DNA of 43,968 nt, taken from IMG/VR virus record IMGVR_UViG_3300030045_000011, positions 1 through 43,968 of that record, one strand, 5' to 3'. Both the position numbers and the translations under genes were made by a program. Every line of letters starts with the position of its first letter. Within the stretch, counting starts at the first letter, position 1. The notes below the pieces were generated by a model. That model saw only the letters and a program-made list of their open reading frames with translations. It was not told the DNA's origin and ran no database searches. Source of the DNA: a virus. Shown here piece by piece: positions 8,248-16,815 of the stretch.

Positions 8248-9335
8248 ATCGGATTCTCGCGGCTCTCGTGTTCGGCGCGCTGCTCGTAGGCCTGCTCGTC
8301 GTCGGCGGCAGCACCGCGCAGGCCGAGCCGGTCGGGAACGCGACGTGCGACGGCGGAGTTGGCACGCTCTCGGCTGACATCTATACGGCGTGGACATCAG
8401 ATCCAGATGCAGGGTTTTCCGGTCCGCCGCTGTCGACCAAGCAGCAGAAGACGATCTGCTCGCAGGTCTGGGCGTTCGTGCAGAACGCGCCCGGCTATGC
8501 GGACGGAGGCATTCCGTCAGGGGTCGTGAATCCCATCGCCGACGGCGGAACGAACACGGCGTCGCTGCCTTATACCGCAGGGGCGGCGCTCGCCAGCGAC
8601 GGAGGTGTCGTCTATCCTGCGACAATCCCCGCGCTGTTTGCGCAGAAGCAGTGGGAGATGTGCCGCATCTCCCAGAGCGATCTGGGCAGTTCAAGCGGAT
8701 TTACGTGCGCCGGAAGCTCTAATAACTGGGGGCTGCTCGGGACAATCGGGTCTAGCGGAAACAACGAAACCTTCTCGGTCTATGTCAACACGATGTTTGT
8801 CCAGTCTGGTTCTTCGGCTGGCCAATATACAGGCATCGCTCCTCAAAACAGAGACAACACCTCTTTCTCTTTTGACCCTCGTTATACGCAATACGCTGGT
8901 CTAGGAAACGGAACTACCGCGTTCACGCGCATGTGGGTAGCGATTGGCGCTACAACGGGCTCGGCTTGCACATTTCTGAATGCTACTCCCGGTGTCACTA
9001 CATCCACATCGTCGGCGTGCAAATTCGCTGGTATCAGCTATGACTCCGCCGTCAGTGCGAACTATCAATGCTGCGCCGGAAACGGCACCAACTATAACTG
9101 CGTCAATACCGGTGTGGCGGCCGATACGAACTACCATACATTTTCAGTCTACATCCCCGCAGGACATGCGAGCCCGTCGATCTCGTGCAGCATCGACGGA
9201 ACCCAGTATGCAGGGCCATCCACTGTGCCGCCGAGCAACGTGTGGCTTGCCGCATTCCCCTTCACAACGATTACGCCACTGTCCAACACGTCTGTGTATC
9301 TGAACTACGGCTGGAATACACTAGAGACGTACTGA
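8244..9335 (+). CDS. Secreted Cys-rich protein inserted in the baseplate operon
   Basis: Protein of 363 residues that I do not recognise. Residues 1-27 form a clear signal peptide (basic MNR, long Leu/Val core, A-Q-A cleavage before EP). The mature part has about 13 cysteines, a Gly/Ser/Thr-rich middle and a likely beta-sandwich (HTFSVYIPAGHASPSISCSIDG). The start overlaps the spike gene by ATGA. The first 120 coding bases reach about 70% G+C (8281-8340: 45 of 60), well above flanking genes, and the composition then falls back. Spike and wedge genes are normally adjacent here, so this looks like an acquired moron or a periplasmic/surface factor. Confidence 0.7.
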   Translation: MNRILAALVFGALLVGLLVVGGSTAQAEPVGNATCDGGVGTLSADIYTAWTSDPDAGFSGPPLSTKQQKTICSQVWAFVQNAPGYADGGIPSGVVNPIADGGTNTASLPYTAGAALASDGGVVYPATIPALFAQKQWEMCRISQSDLGSSSGFTCAGSSNNWGLLGTIGSSGNNETFSVYVNTMFVQSGSSAGQYTGIAPQNRDNTSFSFDPRYTQYAGLGNGTTAFTRMWVAIGATTGSACTFLNATPGVTTSTSSACKFAGISYDSAVSANYQCCAGNGTNYNCVNTGVAADTNYHTFSVYIPAGHASPSISCSIDGTQYAGPSTVPPSNVWLAAFPFTTITPLSNTSVYLNYGWNTLETY

Positions 9336-9381
9336 CCGGCGACACTACCATGTCTTCTTACTAAGAGTGAGATTCCCCTTA

Positions 9382-9783
9382 ATGCTTGATCTTGGCGTAG
9401 ACATCGGCGGGTTCCCAGATTTTGATCCACTCGGCACATTAGTGGCCGGGAATGTTGGACTTTGTCAACGCGTATGTCGTCGAATTTCGAACGACAGAGG
9501 CGCCTGGTCTTGGGCTCCTGAAGAATGCACGAATGTACTGAACTACTTGAACGAGACATTAACAGACGAAGTCAAATCGTCCATGCAGTCGGATATTCAG
9601 AGGGAAGTTGATCGCGAAGACACTGTCCAGACCTCGGATGTTAGTGTCGTTGTCTCGGATCCTTTCCCTGATCTTCAAGGGCAGACGGTTACCATTGAGA
9701 TCAATGGTACTACTGGCACCGGGCCGTTCCAGTTCGTTCTTGCTGCAACGAGTGTAACACTCCAAATCCTGAAGGTGACTTAA
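9382..9783 (+). CDS. Baseplate wedge protein (Mu gp46/P2 gpW, T4 gp25-like)
   Basis: Protein of 133 residues from ATG 9382. An in-frame GTG at 9367 is possible but has no better ribosome site. It shows the gp25/gp46 pattern: MLDLGVDIGG, helices with CQRVCRRI and a C-terminal beta sandwich (VVVSDPFPDLQGQTVTIEI...PFQFVL). These small proteins form the conserved centre of the contractile baseplate with the J-like protein, which starts in a TAATG overlap. The family call rests on size, pattern and order. Confidence 0.68.
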   Translation: MLDLGVDIGGFPDFDPLGTLVAGNVGLCQRVCRRISNDRGAWSWAPEECTNVLNYLNETLTDEVKSSMQSDIQREVDREDTVQTSDVSVVVSDPFPDLQGQTVTIEINGTTGTGPFQFVLAATSVTLQILKVT

Positions 9784-11288
9784 TGCCGCTTACTCTTGCG
9801 CAACTACTTGCGGCTCCTTCAGTCGATGACTGGCGGAAGATGATTCTGAGCTCCTTGCAAGGGCTTGGAATTGTCGTAGAGAGTGGTTCCGCCGCTGGCG
9901 GAGTCGCTTTGGGATCTGGAAGCATTGCCCTATCCGGAACACCGGCGGGTAGCTATCCTCTGGTTATCGTCAATATAACCACCAGCGGAGAACTTGGAAC
10001 TGCTTTATTCCAGTATTCGCTAGATGGTGGTGCGACGTTTACGACGGGCCAGACTGTTCCGGCAACCACCGGAACCTTCGTACTTGGTGCCACTGGCGCG
10101 ACGGTTACGTTTATCTCGGGGCCGGTGGGAGCCGCTGGAAGCTTCGTAATTGGCGATACGTTTACATTCGCCCTGGCGATTCCCAGCCTGCCGATTACAT
10201 CATGGGGGCCTGCCTCCTCTTATCGTCAACTGGTTGAGACGGAAGCGCAGGCACTCGCCGCTTCGTCGACGCAGCAATCGGCTCTTGCCGCTGGCGGATA
10301 CACGAACTACGCTTCAGGATCCTGGGCGGATCTGATCGGTAACGGGTTCTACGGGCTAGCTCGCTTGGGAGTCGGGAACCTTGTTGGGATCACGATGGGT
10401 CTTGAAACCCTCACGGACGCTCAGGGCGCCGGACCCTTCACGATCGCTCCAGGGTCCATGTGGTTCGCATCCACTGGCGGGCTACTCTATTCAAACCTCA
10501 CTGGTGGGACGCTTCCGAAAAATGGAACTTTGCAGGTTTCGATTGCTGCACAGTCCGCTGGATCTGCCTTCAACGTCGGCAACGGGTCTATTACCTCCAT
10601 CATTGCCGGAACTCTCCCTGGTGTAACCGTATCCAATCCGGATCCGGGTTCTGGATCCTGGATTACGTCCCAGGGCACCGACCCAGAACTTGATGCAGCC
10701 TACATGCTTCGATGCACGCAGCGGTGGCCCGCTCTGGGAAGCGGATCCCCAGCGGCAACGTATCAGCTGTGGGCGACCCTCGCGGAGAAATCGGCATCTC
10801 ACCCAACAACGGTCACGAAGGCACTTGCCCAGCCGGATCCAGCCATTGCGGGCCAGATCGATATCTACCTTGCTGGATCAGCGGGTGCAGTAGCTCCGCA
10901 GGCGGTCACTGATGTCACGGCCTACGTTACTCCCCTAGTTGCAATGCCAGCAACTATCTCGGTCGCTTCAGCAACTAACGCCGTCATGACGGTTGCAGGC
11001 ACCGTGTTCTACTACGCCTCGAAAATTACTCTAACGGCTATCCAGAACGCGGTCGCGGCGTCTCTTGCCGCGTATCTTACGCCAATTCAAATCGGACCTG
11101 ACAATATTGGTTCGGTGAAGGTTTCTTACGAGGAAATCGGAGCGGCAGTTGGATCCTCGGGTGGTGGTCCAGGAGTTTCGATTAAGACCATTACAGGTCT
11201 TACGCTGAATGGCGGAACGGCCGACGTCGCTTTGACATTTGGTCAAGTTGCAACGTTGACCAATTCGTTGATCTTTACGGCGGTCTAA
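9783..11288 (+). CDS. Baseplate J-like protein (Mu gp47)
   Basis: Protein of 501 residues. Residues 1-20 (TLAQLLAAPSVDDWRKMIL) and residues 140 to the end match the J-like family: helices with AQALAASSTQQSALAAGGY, then LTDAQGAGPFTIAPG, YMLRCTQRWPALGSGSPAATYQLWA and a repeated beta C-terminus. Residues about 58-135 are an extra beta module with SLDGGATF and GDTFTF, related to the two insertions in the sheath. J-like proteins form the wedge arms of the baseplate. The gpI-like gene follows after one base. Confidence 0.82.
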   Translation: MPLTLAQLLAAPSVDDWRKMILSSLQGLGIVVESGSAAGGVALGSGSIALSGTPAGSYPLVIVNITTSGELGTALFQYSLDGGATFTTGQTVPATTGTFVLGATGATVTFISGPVGAAGSFVIGDTFTFALAIPSLPITSWGPASSYRQLVETEAQALAASSTQQSALAAGGYTNYASGSWADLIGNGFYGLARLGVGNLVGITMGLETLTDAQGAGPFTIAPGSMWFASTGGLLYSNLTGGTLPKNGTLQVSIAAQSAGSAFNVGNGSITSIIAGTLPGVTVSNPDPGSGSWITSQGTDPELDAAYMLRCTQRWPALGSGSPAATYQLWATLAEKSASHPTTVTKALAQPDPAIAGQIDIYLAGSAGAVAPQAVTDVTAYVTPLVAMPATISVASATNAVMTVAGTVFYYASKITLTAIQNAVAASLAAYLTPIQIGPDNIGSVKVSYEEIGAAVGSSGGGPGVSIKTITGLTLNGGTADVALTFGQVATLTNSLIFTAV

Positions 11289-11289
11289 G

Positions 11290-12219
11290 ATGTCTGGGAT
11301 CCCTTTTCAACAGCTAACTCCTTCGGAATGGCAAACGTACTATCAGTCTATTGCCACTTCGCAAACTCAGCAACCGGTTGGAAATGCGATTTCGATGGCG
11401 TTCGCAGCCGTCAAAGACTATCTTGCGCTTCGTATTCGTCTTTCGATCAAGTCCAAACTTCCGCTTCCAGGTCTAGCTCCTCCAGACGCCTTAACTGCCA
11501 TTGGGCAAGAACGCGGCATCTACGCAAATCCCGGTGAGACTGATCTTGCGTACGCTGTCCGACTTCTGAATGCGTGGGCTGTCTGGCCCTACGCTGGAAC
11601 ACACCAAGGGGTTCTGCGGGCTCTCTACGACGCTGGTTATACGAACGTCGGGATCATCCAGCAACTTGGTGGATGGTACACCCTTGACGCAAACCAGAAT
11701 CTTGTGGTTACTCCAAGCCCACGGTCTTACTTTGGACCGATGTCTCCGCTCAAGAATCCAGTTTCTTGGTCAATCAGTGCGGTTTGGAATCCTGGAGACG
11801 TACTAGTTCCTTCTCCAAGGAACGGGTTCTTCTACGTTACCTCTCTTGGAGGGAATTCCGGAACTACACAACCAACCTGGAAGACATCGGTCGGCTCCAT
11901 TACGGACGAAGGATCTGTCCGATGGCAGTGTAAGGGTCAGGATTTTTGGAGTCAGTTCGCAGTCGTAATCTTTACTCCATACCCCACCGCATGGGGTGGA
12001 ACTCCTCCCGCAAATGGAACGTCTGAGGCTCTGCGGGTTGCGTCGCTTATCCGTCAATGGAAGAGTGCGCATTCCACCTGCGTAAGAATCGTTATCCCCA
12101 CCAGTGGCGAAGGATCTCTTTGGGGATACCCCGGTCCGATGACCAGCAAGACTTGGGCAACTACGAAAACACTTTGGGGCGATAACACGTCGCCTGCTCC
12201 TACCTACTGGACTCCCTAG
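11290..12219 (+). CDS. Baseplate/tail protein (Mu gp48, P2 gpI-like) with carbohydrate-binding-like insert
   Basis: Protein of 309 residues. The N-terminal 120 residues are helical and fit gpI/gp48, the adaptor between the J-like wedge and the fibres. Residues 150-220 contain the pattern W-x-P-GDVLVP ... GFFYVTSLGGNSGTTQPTW ... DEGSVRWQ, a small beta module common in phage tail and fibre proteins. The C-terminus is rich in Trp, Thr and Pro. It stands directly before the fibre gene, as expected. Confidence 0.68.
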   Translation: MSGIPFQQLTPSEWQTYYQSIATSQTQQPVGNAISMAFAAVKDYLALRIRLSIKSKLPLPGLAPPDALTAIGQERGIYANPGETDLAYAVRLLNAWAVWPYAGTHQGVLRALYDAGYTNVGIIQQLGGWYTLDANQNLVVTPSPRSYFGPMSPLKNPVSWSISAVWNPGDVLVPSPRNGFFYVTSLGGNSGTTQPTWKTSVGSITDEGSVRWQCKGQDFWSQFAVVIFTPYPTAWGGTPPANGTSEALRVASLIRQWKSAHSTCVRIVIPTSGEGSLWGYPGPMTSKTWATTKTLWGDNTSPAPTYWTP

Positions 12220-12227
12220 GAAAGATC

Positions 12228-13574
12228 ATGTCCGATCCTATTGTCGACGACCCCACAGCTTTTCCGGCAATCACTTCGCCAGATGATACCGACGTTCTAA
12301 ATGGCGCGTCGATCGCGACTTCACTTCAGCAGTTGGCGGATCGGACAGCTTACCTCAACTCGCTTTTGAATTCAGGAGCGATGCTTGAAAAATTCGAGTC
12401 AGCAACCTTTCCGCCTCCTAGTCCTTCAGGTGCATGGTCTGCTCCATCTCGTCGGTACGGATCAGACCTCGGGTACATTCGTTCTACTTCGACACCGCTT
12501 GAAGGGTCTGCAAGCGCTGATCGACCTTCAGGGCAAGCGGCGTCGCAAGTTGCATCCCTCGGGCTAGATTTTTACATCACTTCTCCAAGTCGGGTTAGTT
12601 TTTTCTTTAACCTTCTTGCGAGTAATACGAACGGAGATATACTCTCTTTCTACATTGACGGGTCAATTGTTGCCCCTCTCCAGCCGCGAGGTGATACGAT
12701 TCCGCTGAGCGGGAAATGGACGTCAGACATTCTTCGTGAAGGACACCATACATTCGACTGGAGATTTACGCAAGAGGGCACGGCTGTTTCCGGAGCGCAG
12801 GCAAAGATAGACCACGTTATGATCACTCCGGAAAGTCTCTGGATTGCGGATGCTCAGAATCGCGGACTCTTTTTTGACGATTTTCCTGGAACTGGATTAG
12901 TGACGAGTGGGCCGTGGGTTACATCGCATGGAACGAATGCGGGATCTGTAACTGTCCAGGACAGTTCTGCATTAGTCACTTGTGCAGCTTCTGCTGCGAG
13001 CGACTGGGAAGCCTTATCGCTTGCTTTCACCACAACTGGGCAAGGATGGGCAGGGTTTGAGCCTTATATCGAATGCCAGTTCCAGTTCCCAAGCTCACTG
13101 ACGAATCTAGTTGTTGAATTTGGACTTTGGGATAATGGATCCTTATCCAGTGGCGGTACTCCAAACAACTACGTTGCAGCCGTTTTTGATTCGACGGTGA
13201 ATGCAACCAAGTTCTCCCTTGGACACGATAAAGCAGGATCCGGAGCTGCCTACAGCACATGGTTCAACGGGCCTACAATCACGAATAGTTGTCATGTCCG
13301 TATCGGAATGCAAGCCGTTGGCCGTTCCAACCTTGTCGATGGGTACGCGTTCACAATCGCGTTGGTGAACGCAAGCGGGGATACTGGAGGAACCCTTTTT
13401 AGTCCGGACAGTACAATGACAATCGGGTATCCGGTATCAACTATTCCAGGTTTCCTGGATGTTGGATACACCCCATATTTTCGAGTGGGATCCAGAACTG
13501 GTGCCGGAACGAAATTCATCGCGATTGACTACTTCAAGATGCTCTCATACCGAACCACAACTCCTTCCAGTTAA
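12228..13574 (+). CDS. Tail fibre / receptor-binding protein
   Basis: Protein of 448 residues with AGGAAAG before the ATG. The acidic N-terminus (MSDPIVDDPTAFPAIT) and helix (LQQLADRTAYLNSLL) are the usual attachment part of a fibre. Residues 60-200 form a beta domain. The C-terminal 240 residues (from FFDDFPGTG) resemble a lectin-like jelly roll, with GYAFTIALVNASGD and strands ending in FIAIDYFKM. It probably decides host binding. Its stop TAA shares the TTAA palindrome with the stop of the antisense gene that follows. Confidence 0.7.
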   Translation: MSDPIVDDPTAFPAITSPDDTDVLNGASIATSLQQLADRTAYLNSLLNSGAMLEKFESATFPPPSPSGAWSAPSRRYGSDLGYIRSTSTPLEGSASADRPSGQAASQVASLGLDFYITSPSRVSFFFNLLASNTNGDILSFYIDGSIVAPLQPRGDTIPLSGKWTSDILREGHHTFDWRFTQEGTAVSGAQAKIDHVMITPESLWIADAQNRGLFFDDFPGTGLVTSGPWVTSHGTNAGSVTVQDSSALVTCAASAASDWEALSLAFTTTGQGWAGFEPYIECQFQFPSSLTNLVVEFGLWDNGSLSSGGTPNNYVAAVFDSTVNATKFSLGHDKAGSGAAYSTWFNGPTITNSCHVRIGMQAVGRSNLVDGYAFTIALVNASGDTGGTLFSPDSTMTIGYPVSTIPGFLDVGYTPYFRVGSRTGAGTKFIAIDYFKMLSYRTTTPSS

Positions 13575-13831
13575 CCGCAGAAGGTCCTCCAAAGAAATTC
13601 GGAATTTTGGATTCCTTGTGGCGTAACCGGAAGTGGGTTATCTAGTTCAACTGGCGGGAGCGAATCACTGCAGTAGCAAATACACTCCGCTGGTTGGAAC
13701 TGAGCATTGAGTTCCATCAACCCAGAAGGGCAGTAGAATTCGGAACATACCGAATCCGGAGGATTGGCCGAACTTTGGAGTTGCGTAGAGACCCCGCAGG
13801 AAACTAGCGTCACAAGAACTAGAAAGCGCAT
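13571..13831 (-). CDS. Antisense lipoprotein-like moron
   Basis: An 86-residue protein on the minus strand inside the plus-strand late block. It begins MRFLVLVTLVSC, a short signal with a lipobox (L-V-S-C) that would lipidate C12. The mature part is Cys-rich (CSEFYCPSG, ECICYCSDSLPP) and Pro-containing. Support is good: a ribosome site (AAGAGGTG) and a sigma70 promoter at 13850-13878 (TTGCAA-17-TATACT) lie directly upstream. An independently transcribed gene in a tail block is the definition of a moron. Superinfection exclusion or a spanin-like role is possible but unproven. Confidence 0.65.
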   Translation of the reverse strand: MRFLVLVTLVSCGVSTQLQSSANPPDSVCSEFYCPSGLMELNAQFQPAECICYCSDSLPPVELDNPLPVTPQGIQNSEFLWRTFCG

Positions 13832-13849
13832 GTGTCACCTCTTGGTAAA

Positions 13850-13878
13850 AGTATAACCAAGGGCTAACCCGTTTGCAA
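13850..13878 (-). promoter_or_regulatory. Sigma70-like promoter of the antisense lipoprotein gene
   Basis: On the minus strand TTGCAA (13878-13873) and TATACT (13855-13850) are separated by exactly 17 bases, close to consensus. Transcription would start near 13843, about 12 bases before the ATG at 13831. A 6-bp inverted repeat (CTTGGT/ACCAAG, 13841-13861) covers the -10 box and start site and could be an operator. Confidence 0.6.
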
Positions 13879-13889
13879 CCTGGTGAATC

Positions 13890-14363
13890 GTGAATACGTT
13901 CACAGACCGTGCAAAGAATCTTTTGAAGCGCCTGGAAGACTGCAAGTTCAAGGCTTATGAAGACGAGAAACTCGTCTGGACAATCGGGTACGGGCACACT
14001 GGACCCGACGTTGTTATGGGGCTTGTTTGGACCCAGGATCAAGCAGACCGTGCGTACGACCGAGACGTTCAGATTTTCTGCATCGGGATCAATTCGCTTA
14101 TGCGCGGCGCGATACTGAATGACAACCAGTACAGCGCTCTTGTGATCCTGGCGTACAACATTGGACTTCGCAGGTTCGCGACGAGCTCCGCGCGAGCTCT
14201 CGCCCTTGCCGGGAGTCTTTCGGAAGTCCCGGACCACATTCGTCTCTGGAACAAAGAGACGGATCCCGCGCCGCCTCACGAGCTTAAGGTCAGCCAAGGT
14301 TTGATCAACCGCCGGGAAGCCGAATGCGCGTTGTGGTCAACTCCTGTTCAGGATCCAGAATAG
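13890..14363 (+). CDS. T4-type lysozyme (glycoside hydrolase 24 endolysin)
   Basis: Protein of 157 residues with a GTG start. The active-site triad of T4 lysozyme is kept with identical spacing: E16, D25 and T31 in E-x8-D-x5-T, followed by IGYGHTG. It cleaves the glycan backbone of peptidoglycan at lysis. No signal or anchor sequence precedes the domain, so it needs a holin to reach the wall. The membrane protein at 14418 is the nearest candidate. Its C-terminus ends in a short polar tail. Confidence 0.9.
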   Translation: MNTFTDRAKNLLKRLEDCKFKAYEDEKLVWTIGYGHTGPDVVMGLVWTQDQADRAYDRDVQIFCIGINSLMRGAILNDNQYSALVILAYNIGLRRFATSSARALALAGSLSEVPDHIRLWNKETDPAPPHELKVSQGLINRREAECALWSTPVQDPE

Positions 14364-14417
14364 GATTGCAAATCTTCCCAAAGTAGTAGACGATCACTTA
14401 CCTTCAAAGGAGATTCT

Positions 14418-15155
14418 ATGTCCGGCTTTCTCGCATTCTTGGTTGCTCATCAGACGATGCTGATTTTGATCGCGTCTGCCTTCGCGCCGACCATCTTCAC
14501 GATGGTGACTGAGCACCCCACGACCTTCACTCCGGCGATCCTTGCCTTGCTGAAGTTGGTGTGCGCGAGGTTCTCTATTGCTGAGCACTACGACACCCAA
14601 TCCGAGAATCCACTGAAGTTCCCCTTACTTGCCGCCGTTCCGAGTGGCCACCCGATGGCTATCGAACTTGGGTCCGGAAGGACTACATTGACTCCTCCAA
14701 ATGGATTCGCCTTGATCCCAGTTCTGGTTGGGATCTTCCTTGCCACACTACTTCTATCGTTTTCGACTCATGCGGATCCTGTCAAGGTTGAACCGGTTCT
14801 GCCCAAGGTCGCATCGTCCGATACTCCACCGGTGACGACGACTTCGTTCGGCGGGACCGTCGGCGTCTTCAGTTTCCAACCAGCCGCGGTGGTCATTGTT
14901 ACGTCGATCAATCTTCATACAAAGAAGGTTGAAGGAGCCTTCCAACCGGGGCTCTGCTACAATGCGACTGCGTGGAAGGGCCAGTGGTACTCGGTTGGTT
15001 TGAACGCGTGCGGAAGGGTGGACTTCGTCGCGCAACAGGTATCCATCGGGGTTGTCGCAAGCGTCCTGAATGGCTATGCGTCTTTCGGGTGGTGGAAGGG
15101 CTTTATCGGGGACGTTGCAGCTCGTCTCGTTTTCGGCCCGTCGCTTAGCTTCTAA
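14418..15155 (+). CDS. Two-helix membrane protein, possible holin or lysis accessory
   Basis: Protein of 245 residues with AAAGGAG before the ATG. One transmembrane segment lies near residues 4-28 (LAFLVAHQTMLILIASAF), a second near 98-115 (ALIPVLVGIFLATLLLSF). About 125 residues after the second helix form an exported-looking beta-rich domain ending in GFIGDVAARLVFGPSLSF, like an outer-membrane or porin-type closing strand. The position after the lysozyme suggests lysis, but it is much longer than usual holins. The C-terminal domain may reach the periplasm. Confidence 0.5.
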   Translation: MSGFLAFLVAHQTMLILIASAFAPTIFTMVTEHPTTFTPAILALLKLVCARFSIAEHYDTQSENPLKFPLLAAVPSGHPMAIELGSGRTTLTPPNGFALIPVLVGIFLATLLLSFSTHADPVKVEPVLPKVASSDTPPVTTTSFGGTVGVFSFQPAAVVIVTSINLHTKKVEGAFQPGLCYNATAWKGQWYSVGLNACGRVDFVAQQVSIGVVASVLNGYASFGWWKGFIGDVAARLVFGPSLSF

Positions 15156-15165
15156 CTGAGGCCAA

Positions 15166-15459
15166 ATGTCGACACCATTCTCAACCGCTGCGAAACTAAC
15201 GGCTTGGGGTCCTTTAACCGCGAACACGCCGGTTAAGGTCCCAGCGATTGGGTTGTCCGGACGGTTAATTGCCCGGATAAGCGTCGACATTGGATCTGGC
15301 CCCGGATCTCCCATCTACTACGGATACGACAACGGCGTAAATGCGTCGACCGGGAAAGTTATCGCATCTGGGGAAGAATCCCGGATCCTCCCGACTTCCC
15401 AAGATATCTGGATCTTTTCTGCTGACGGTGGTCAAACCGGCTTTGTCGAGGAATTCTAA
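15166..15459 (+). CDS. Small beta-rich virion protein of unknown function
   Basis: Protein of 97 residues with TGAGGCCAA before the ATG. It looks like a single beta sandwich (PVKVPAIGLSGRLIARISVDIG ... IYYGYDNGVNASTGKVIASGEESRIL ... DIWIFSADGG), a pattern seen in small decoration or fibre-associated phage proteins. The gene abuts the following fibre-like gene without a gap. No family assigned. Confidence 0.5.
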   Translation: MSTPFSTAAKLTAWGPLTANTPVKVPAIGLSGRLIARISVDIGSGPGSPIYYGYDNGVNASTGKVIASGEESRILPTSQDIWIFSADGGQTGFVEEF

Positions 15460-16815
15460 ATGACGAATGGAAAAGCCGTTTTGGCCGGAGTTGTTGGCGC
15501 ACTCCTTGTGGCCACAGGAGTCGCAGTTGCAACCAACGCTCCAGGTATTCAGCAGATTCAGGGATTCTTGGGCGGTACTCCGGTGGCTACAACGGACACC
15601 ACTCTTACCAACGGGTCGGCGAAGGTTCAACTCTACGATGGATCGAATACGCTGGGATCTTTGACGAATCCGGTTCGTATCGACCCAACAGGGACTACTC
15701 CGCAACCTGTGTCGGGATCTGTATCGCTCACCGGGTCACTCCCCGCATTCGCTTTTACACCTACGTTCAATCTCGGCGGAGGAAATATCGGGAACACCGC
15801 CTTTGGGATCAGCGGCACACTGCCACCGTTCGCATCGACGCCTTCCTTCAATATCGCTGGAGGCAGCATCAGCAACACGAGCTTTGGTATCTCGGGAACG
15901 TTGCCTGCGTTCGCGGTCAACCCGACCGTGATCCTTGGCGGAGGAGCGTCTGCAATCGGCTCGATCAGCAACACTGCGTTCACCGCCAACGCGGGCACGA
16001 ATCTCAATACTTCTTTGCTCGCTCTCGAGTCCGGAGGCAACCTCGCCGCGATCAAGACGGACACGGACAAGATCCCAGCTCAGGGACAAGCCCTAGCTGC
16101 GGGGTCGTGGCCTGTTGTTCTCACGGCGCTCCAGCTCGCGGCCCTCACGCCGCCGACGACGATAAACGCGAATCAAGGATCTGCGAACGCGACTCCGTGG
16201 GTTGGGACCAGTGACGGTACGAACACGGCGAAAGTTCAGCCCGGCTCGACCACTCCTGTAGCCGGGGACAAGGCGACTACAGTTTCTTTGTCACCAAACG
16301 GAGCTGCACAGCCGTTGCCTACGGGGGCTGCGTCGCAGACGACTCTCGCGGCGATTCTGGCTTCTCTTGGCTCAGCGGTTATGCAGGCGACTGGTGGGAC
16401 GATCGGGCTGGTTGCGGGGTCTGCCCTAATTGGATCCTTCAAGTTGTCTGACGGAACCTCGACGGCGATCGTCTGTGATACTCCATTTTCCTTCTCAACG
16501 GCGAGCACCGCAATCATCATTCCGCTTTGCTCAGGGAAACAGATCTATATCTGCTCTTTAACGCTTGTCAATTCTTCGTCGGGATCTGCTCAGCTCGTAT
16601 CGATTATCGAGGGTACAGGATCCTCCTGCGCTGGCGGAACACCTCGCGGCATGTGGGGAAATACGACGGCTTCGATGGGTTTCGCGGCTGGAGGTGGTAT
16701 GGCCCCTTCTGCTGGCCACCCGATTAACGCGACAGCGACCGTTTCGCAGAATGTCTGTGTAGCCGTCGGAGGATCTACGAACGTGAGCGGAGGTGGAATG
16801 TATGCGTGCCGTTAA
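15460..16815 (+). CDS. Membrane-anchored, repeat-containing fibre-like protein
   Basis: Protein of 451 residues. Residues 6-25 (AVLAGVVGALLVATGVAVA) are a transmembrane or uncleaved signal segment. Residues about 87-165 hold three copies of a 26-30 residue repeat, consensus G-T/S-LPxFAxxPxFNxxGGxIxNTxFGIS. The rest is Ser/Thr/Ala-rich beta sequence with a Cys-containing C-terminal domain (IPLCSGKQIYICSLTLVNSSSG). This composition fits a phage adhesin or fibre, but an N-terminal export segment is unusual for a virion part. It overlaps the next gene. Confidence 0.55.
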   Translation: MTNGKAVLAGVVGALLVATGVAVATNAPGIQQIQGFLGGTPVATTDTTLTNGSAKVQLYDGSNTLGSLTNPVRIDPTGTTPQPVSGSVSLTGSLPAFAFTPTFNLGGGNIGNTAFGISGTLPPFASTPSFNIAGGSISNTSFGISGTLPAFAVNPTVILGGGASAIGSISNTAFTANAGTNLNTSLLALESGGNLAAIKTDTDKIPAQGQALAAGSWPVVLTALQLAALTPPTTINANQGSANATPWVGTSDGTNTAKVQPGSTTPVAGDKATTVSLSPNGAAQPLPTGAASQTTLAAILASLGSAVMQATGGTIGLVAGSALIGSFKLSDGTSTAIVCDTPFSFSTASTAIIIPLCSGKQIYICSLTLVNSSSGSAQLVSIIEGTGSSCAGGTPRGMWGNTTASMGFAAGGGMAPSAGHPINATATVSQNVCVAVGGSTNVSGGGMYACR

